DNA of 18,798 nucleotides from CAYUMU01 sp964445985 (lineage in GTDB: Bacteria; Planctomycetota; Planctomycetia; Pirellulales; S012-138). The stretch lies in NCBI GenBank assembly GCA_964445985.1, contig CAYUMU010000110.1:1-18798 (forward strand), read 5' to 3'. The notes beneath the pieces were generated by a model. That model was not told the DNA's origin and made no database searches. It worked only from the letters and a program-made list of their open reading frames with translations. Made by a program: the position numbers and the translations under genes. Numbering within the stretch: the stretch's first letter is position 1; each line of letters begins with the position of its first letter. Shown here piece after piece: positions 15,509 to 18,798 of the stretch.

Positions 15509-15916
15509 TCAGCTTAGGCAAACAGCGATGACCGCCGCCGCAACATAAACCGTTAGCAGCAGCGACGCCAGCAGAAGAACCACATCTCTACGTATGCTTA
15601 CCAGGCTGACCAGAATCAAGAAGGCGAGCGAAGCCAGACCCATCACGCCGGCCCAAGCGGCCAGCCCCAGCCATTGCGTGGGCGCCAACATCAGGCTCAG
15701 CAGCGCCGTCACCAGGGCCAACTGCTTGAGCGAGAACTGACGCGACTCCCGCCACGTTGCCTCAGCGCCCGGTTCCTGGCCGACTTGCTGCCGGCGAGGG
15801 TCTTCATGCGGCGGCGGAACCAGCAAGGGCGAGGGGGGCGGAGTCTCCACCGCGGGAAGGATTGCGTACTCCTTGGCCGGGGGCGGCGTTTGATCGGGTG
15901 GGTCGGCGTGACACAT
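15509..15916 (-). CDS. Proline-rich three-helix membrane protein
   Basis: This 135-residue hypothetical protein has a proline-rich cytoplasmic-like N-terminus (about 1-60: PPP, PPPSP, VPPP), then a cluster of hydrophobic helices (about 63-130) making two to four membrane passes. I chose ATG 15916; the frame is open from TTG 15943, and neither start has a strong ribosome binding site. It follows the kinase gene after a 57-base gap on the same strand, so it may be co-transcribed and might be a partner or substrate of the kinase. That is inferred from position only. Confidence 0.65.
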   Translation of the reverse strand: MCHADPPDQTPPPAKEYAILPAVETPPPSPLLVPPPHEDPRRQQVGQEPGAEATWRESRQFSLKQLALVTALLSLMLAPTQWLGLAAWAGVMGLASLAFLILVSLVSIRRDVVLLLASLLLTVYVAAAVIAVCLS

Positions 15917-15973
15917 CAAAGGGTTTCTGACAACCGCCAGCAATGCAGGAAGCGTACGGCGCTCACGCGACTC

Positions 15974-18082
15974 TTAGCGCTCGCGCGGCCGGAACAACTG
16001 CCGGAGCGGACCAATCCGGGCCGGCGCGGGGCTGGTGGCAGGCATGTCGGCGGCAGGGCCAGTAGCCGATCCCGAGCCTTCGGTCGCCGCTGGTTCATCT
16101 CGCGGCCGGCTCGCTGGTTTTTGCAGCCGTTCGCGCCAATGGTCCCAAAACTCCCGACGGTCGTTTTCCGTTCCGCGCCATAAATCCAGACCTAAATCCA
16201 AGCTCTCGCGAACGGCGTCAGCCGGCAAAGGCGCCGGCTGATTCGGATCGGCCGGAGGCGTGGTGAACCGTTCCACCAAGGCGTTGATTTGCGAAAGATC
16301 GAACCCCACGGCAGGCGGTGGACCCGCGGTAGGCGCAGGCTCGCCGCCACTTGCCGGGGTATCGGCTTGCGCAGCCACGGATGGGCCGGGGGCGGCGTTG
16401 CTGGTCGGGCCGCGAGCGGCCGTCTCCTCGGCATTGCTCGCCGGTGGCGTTTCCACTACCGCCGGAATCGCGGTCGGGCCTGCTGGCTGGCTGACCACCA
16501 GCTGCGAATCAGCCGGCGGAGAATCACCAGGTTGGTTGTTGGCCGGGGGGAGTGCCGGACCCAAGCTGGGCGCCATGGGATTTTCACTGCCCTGCGGGGG
16601 AGGGGAAATTGCCGGCGTTGTGGGCTCGGGGGCTGTTGGTTCGGGTGTGATCACCTCCCTCGGCGTGAGTTCTGACGGCTTCGGCGAAGGCGGGTCGATG
16701 TTTTGGCCCGGGCTACTGAGCGAAGGTCCCCCGGTTAACTGGCTGGGGGAATTGTCGCTGGCGGCTTGATCGTTGTCAGCGGTTTGTTGGGCCGTGAGCG
16801 TGGGGGCGACCGCGGGCGAAGCGAACCATCCGCTGGCCCAACCGCCGGCGCCGATGGCTACCGCCACAACCAAGGCCGCGGCGGTGACGCCCAGCGGCGA
16901 AAACAACCGGCGACGGCGCGCCAGCGGGGCAGCCACGAATCGCCGGCCGGGGTGATCCTCGGGCAGGTACGGCGCCAACGCCGCGGCGAACAGGCCCATG
17001 CTGGCGTAGCGGTCTTGCACGCGTTTGGAAGACGCCTTGGCACAGGCCGCGGCCAAACCCTGGGGGATACTTTGTTGGCGGCTGTTGGCCGTGGGGATCT
17101 CCCGAGTCTTGACCTGCTCGATCACCGAGCGGGCCGTGCCGGAGAAGGGCAACTCCCCCGTTAGCGCCTCGTAGAGCACCATGCCCAGGCTGTAAACATC
17201 CGACGGCGGCCCCACGTTCAAGTGATCGCCGGTAGCCTGCTCGGGCGGCATGTAGAGCGCGGTGCCGAGGGCCGTGTTGGCGGTCATGAGAGTTTCGCTG
17301 GCAGCGGCCACCTTGGCCAAACCAAAATCGAGCACCACCGGCTCGCGGCCGTTGCGGAGCATGATATTGGTGGGCTTGAGATCGCGATGCACCACGCCCT
17401 GCCGATGGGCTTCTTCCAGGGCCAGCGCCACCTCGTACACAATCCGCACGGCTTCGGCCGGATCGAGCCGGCCGCGGCCCAAGCGCTCCGAAAGCTTGGG
17501 GCCTTCGATCAGTTCCATCACCATGTAAGGCCGGCCTTCGTCCTCGTCGACGTCAAACACCGTGCAAATATTGCGGTGCTTGAGCTGCGAAACCGCCCGA
17601 GCTTCGCGCAAGAAGACGTCTTTGTCCAGCTTGTCGGGCCGGGGAACTTTGATGGCCACGGAGCGCTGCAGCCGGGCATCCCACGCCTGATACACCTTGC
17701 CGAAGGTGCCTTCGCCCAAGGGCTTGCCGGCGGCGAACTGATAGCGGCCCAACCGCGTGGACGACAGATCGAGCGTGCCGCGTTCGACGTCGGTTTGGGT
17801 TTCCCGCTCGGCTTCCAAGACTTCGAGCACCGTGTCTTGATACTCCGGGAAGCGGCGGAACAGATGGCCGCGATCCACGGTTTCACCCCGTTCGCGGCGG
17901 AGATCGATCTCCAACTCTAACATCATGGCCAGGGCCGAGCGGTAGGCTGGACCTTCCAAGTTGGGCAGGTAGCTTTCCACCTCGGCCGCGCGGCCCTCTC
18001 GCCAATCGTCTTCAAACCGATCGCAAAGCCGATCCAGCTCGATCGCCTGGTCGGCACTCAAGATCGTAAAGCGGGTGCTCAT
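15974..18082 (-). CDS. Membrane-anchored Ser/Thr protein kinase, planctomycete type
   Basis: The protein has about 702 residues. The N-terminal region (about 20-80: FEDDWREG, ESYLPNL, LLELEIDLR-like helix, RRFPEY) is the module that precedes the kinase domain in many planctomycete kinases. The kinase domain (about 114-375) has all key motifs: GEGTFG at 123-128, VAIK with Lys145, HRDLKPTN at 232-239, DFG at 252-254 and MPPEQ near 278. It is probably active. A transmembrane helix lies at about 396-420. The outer part is a long Pro/Ala/Ser/Thr-rich linker (about 425-590), and a Trp-rich segment follows near 620-653 (SLDLGLDLWRG, FWDHWRERL). The start is ATG with AGGA seven bases upstream. It would signal between the envelope and cytoplasm; the substrate is unknown. 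Confidence 0.93.
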   Translation of the reverse strand: MSTRFTILSADQAIELDRLCDRFEDDWREGRAAEVESYLPNLEGPAYRSALAMMLELEIDLRRERGETVDRGHLFRRFPEYQDTVLEVLEAERETQTDVERGTLDLSSTRLGRYQFAAGKPLGEGTFGKVYQAWDARLQRSVAIKVPRPDKLDKDVFLREARAVSQLKHRNICTVFDVDEDEGRPYMVMELIEGPKLSERLGRGRLDPAEAVRIVYEVALALEEAHRQGVVHRDLKPTNIMLRNGREPVVLDFGLAKVAAASETLMTANTALGTALYMPPEQATGDHLNVGPPSDVYSLGMVLYEALTGELPFSGTARSVIEQVKTREIPTANSRQQSIPQGLAAACAKASSKRVQDRYASMGLFAAALAPYLPEDHPGRRFVAAPLARRRRLFSPLGVTAAALVVAVAIGAGGWASGWFASPAVAPTLTAQQTADNDQAASDNSPSQLTGGPSLSSPGQNIDPPSPKPSELTPREVITPEPTAPEPTTPAISPPPQGSENPMAPSLGPALPPANNQPGDSPPADSQLVVSQPAGPTAIPAVVETPPASNAEETAARGPTSNAAPGPSVAAQADTPASGGEPAPTAGPPPAVGFDLSQINALVERFTTPPADPNQPAPLPADAVRESLDLGLDLWRGTENDRREFWDHWRERLQKPASRPRDEPAATEGSGSATGPAADMPATSPAPARIGPLRQLFRPRER

Positions 18083-18325
18083 GGAACATTCCTGCGCAAA
18101 ATGGATTGGAGGCGTCCTGGTATTCTACAGCAAAGGCTTCCAGCCGGCGGCGCAATTCAAACCACGCCCTTTCCCATGACTGAAATGGCCGCAGCGAGCG
18201 AAAACGGGACATTCTCCGTGCAGTTCCTCGGATTTGAATTGTGGCTCACGATAGCAGGCAAGTGAAAAACTTTCTCTCCCTAACAGATTCTAGGTGCGCC
18301 CCTTTCGCCTGGAAAGCAGCGGGCG
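18083..18325. other. Non-coding gap upstream of the kinase gene
   Basis: A minus-strand -10-like TAGAAT lies about 40 bases before the kinase ATG, without a good -35 at the right distance. I see no gene. Base composition is more AT-rich than in the surrounding genes. Confidence 0.45.
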
Positions 18326-18481
18326 CTACGCAAGCACACTGCGTGCATTCAGAGTGAGCAGGGGAACCCTGCCCAGCCGTACACAGCGGTGGCAAAGCAA
18401 CATATCGTAGCAGCGGCAAGTTTTGTTATGACAAAGCCATTCTTCTCGTGGACAGCGACCACACAAACTACATTGCAACAT
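18326..18481 (-). CDS. Possible 51-residue Cys-rich small protein
   Basis: An ATG at 18481 preceded by GGAG eight bases upstream opens a 51-residue frame. It has eight cysteines in the first 33 residues, including CSLCGRC near the start and CHRC at 30-33. The spacing suggests a zinc-binding knuckle or ribbon. No family is recognised, the frame has no other support, and Cys-rich frames can arise by chance. The frame is open further upstream, across the adjacent IS-like repeat, but that part looks non-coding. Confidence 0.3.
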   Translation of the reverse strand: MLQCSLCGRCPREEWLCHNKTCRCYDMLLCHRCVRLGRVPLLTLNARSVLA

Positions 18482-18501
18482 GCATGACGCTCCGATTCTA
18501 A

Positions 18502-18547
18502 TGGACCCCCAAGAGTTGGACAGCCAAGGGGGTTGTTTAAGATGGCA
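18502..18547. mobile_element. Possible IS3-family terminal repeat remnant
   Basis: TGGACCCCCAAGAGTTGGAC followed by AGCCAAGGG closely resembles the IR ends of IS3-family elements as I recall them (GACCCCC, then AAGTTGGACA). It reads inward to the right. No transposase frame is evident in 18548-18798, so it is either an end of an element continuing past the window, a decayed copy, or a non-autonomous element. Confidence 0.35.
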
Positions 18548-18560
18548 GGGGCGGGCGGCC

Positions 18561-18585
18561 CGCGAGACCCCTCCCAGGTCTCGCG
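18561..18585. repeat. Perfect 9-bp hairpin next to the IS-like end
   Basis: CGCGAGACC at 18561-18569 is perfectly complementary to GGTCTCGCG at 18577-18585 around a 7-base loop. It lies 14 bases inside the IS-like terminal sequence. It may be a structural element or terminator; no U-tract follows on either strand. The rest of 18586-18798 shows nothing I can name. Confidence 0.6.
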
Positions 18586-18798
18586 CGGACGCGGCAGCTT
18601 GGTCCCCGCTAAGCGTTCCGTTTGAGGTTCCATTTTGAGTCGCGCGATTTTCCTTAGATTTCTCGTCGGCCGACCGGGGCCGGCTTGAGTCGCCTTGGCC
18701 GGGCGGCACCGGGGGCAGGGCTCAATCGACAGCACCTTGGCTTCGCCGAAATGCGCGGCTCATCCATCACCATGGTGGCCGCCGCGGCGCGCGACTGA

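Overview
The window looks like a chromosomal segment of a planctomycete, probably of the Pirellulales type. It is GC-rich. It carries two DUF1559 pilin-like proteins, a Ser/Thr kinase with the N-terminal region usual in planctomycete kinases, a small membrane protein with an NPYGSP start, and a squalene-cyclase-repeat protein with a c-type heme motif. I worked from sequence and memory of families; nothing was searched.

Left part (1-8040). A 15-bp tandem repeat (about 51-168) leads into a large plus-strand AsmA-like envelope protein built on about five repeats of roughly 116 residues. Three minus-strand genes follow: a single-pass membrane protein with a helix-turn-helix-like N-terminus, a multi-pass membrane protein fused to a spermidine-synthase-like domain, and the first DUF1559 protein. 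Hairpins lie between several of these, so they are probably separate transcripts.

Middle (8040-12200). There is a minus-strand tRNA-Ser(GGA) with a clear terminator, then plus-strand N-carbamoylputrescine amidase (aguB, TTG start) and a small NPYGSP membrane protein. Next comes a unit with a promoter, a 13-bp palindrome just downstream of the predicted transcription start, a strong ribosome binding site, a secreted Cys/His-rich protein, a structured 325-bp spacer and the second DUF1559 protein. I read this as a possible metal-regulated envelope module. It is the most interesting part of the window, but the regulator and metal are inferred.

Right part (12200-18798). A plus-strand glycosyltransferase-2/methyltransferase fusion faces a minus-strand QW-repeat protein with CXXCH. 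Further right, also on the minus strand, are a proline-rich three-helix membrane protein and the membrane-anchored Ser/Thr kinase, possibly co-transcribed. The last 700 bases contain no large gene. They hold a possible 51-residue Cys-rich ORF, a sequence resembling an IS3-family terminal repeat, and a perfect 9-bp hairpin.

Two enzymes touch polyamine metabolism (aguB and the spermidine-synthase-like fusion), but no agmatine deiminase or arginine decarboxylase is present, so a pathway cannot be claimed from this window.
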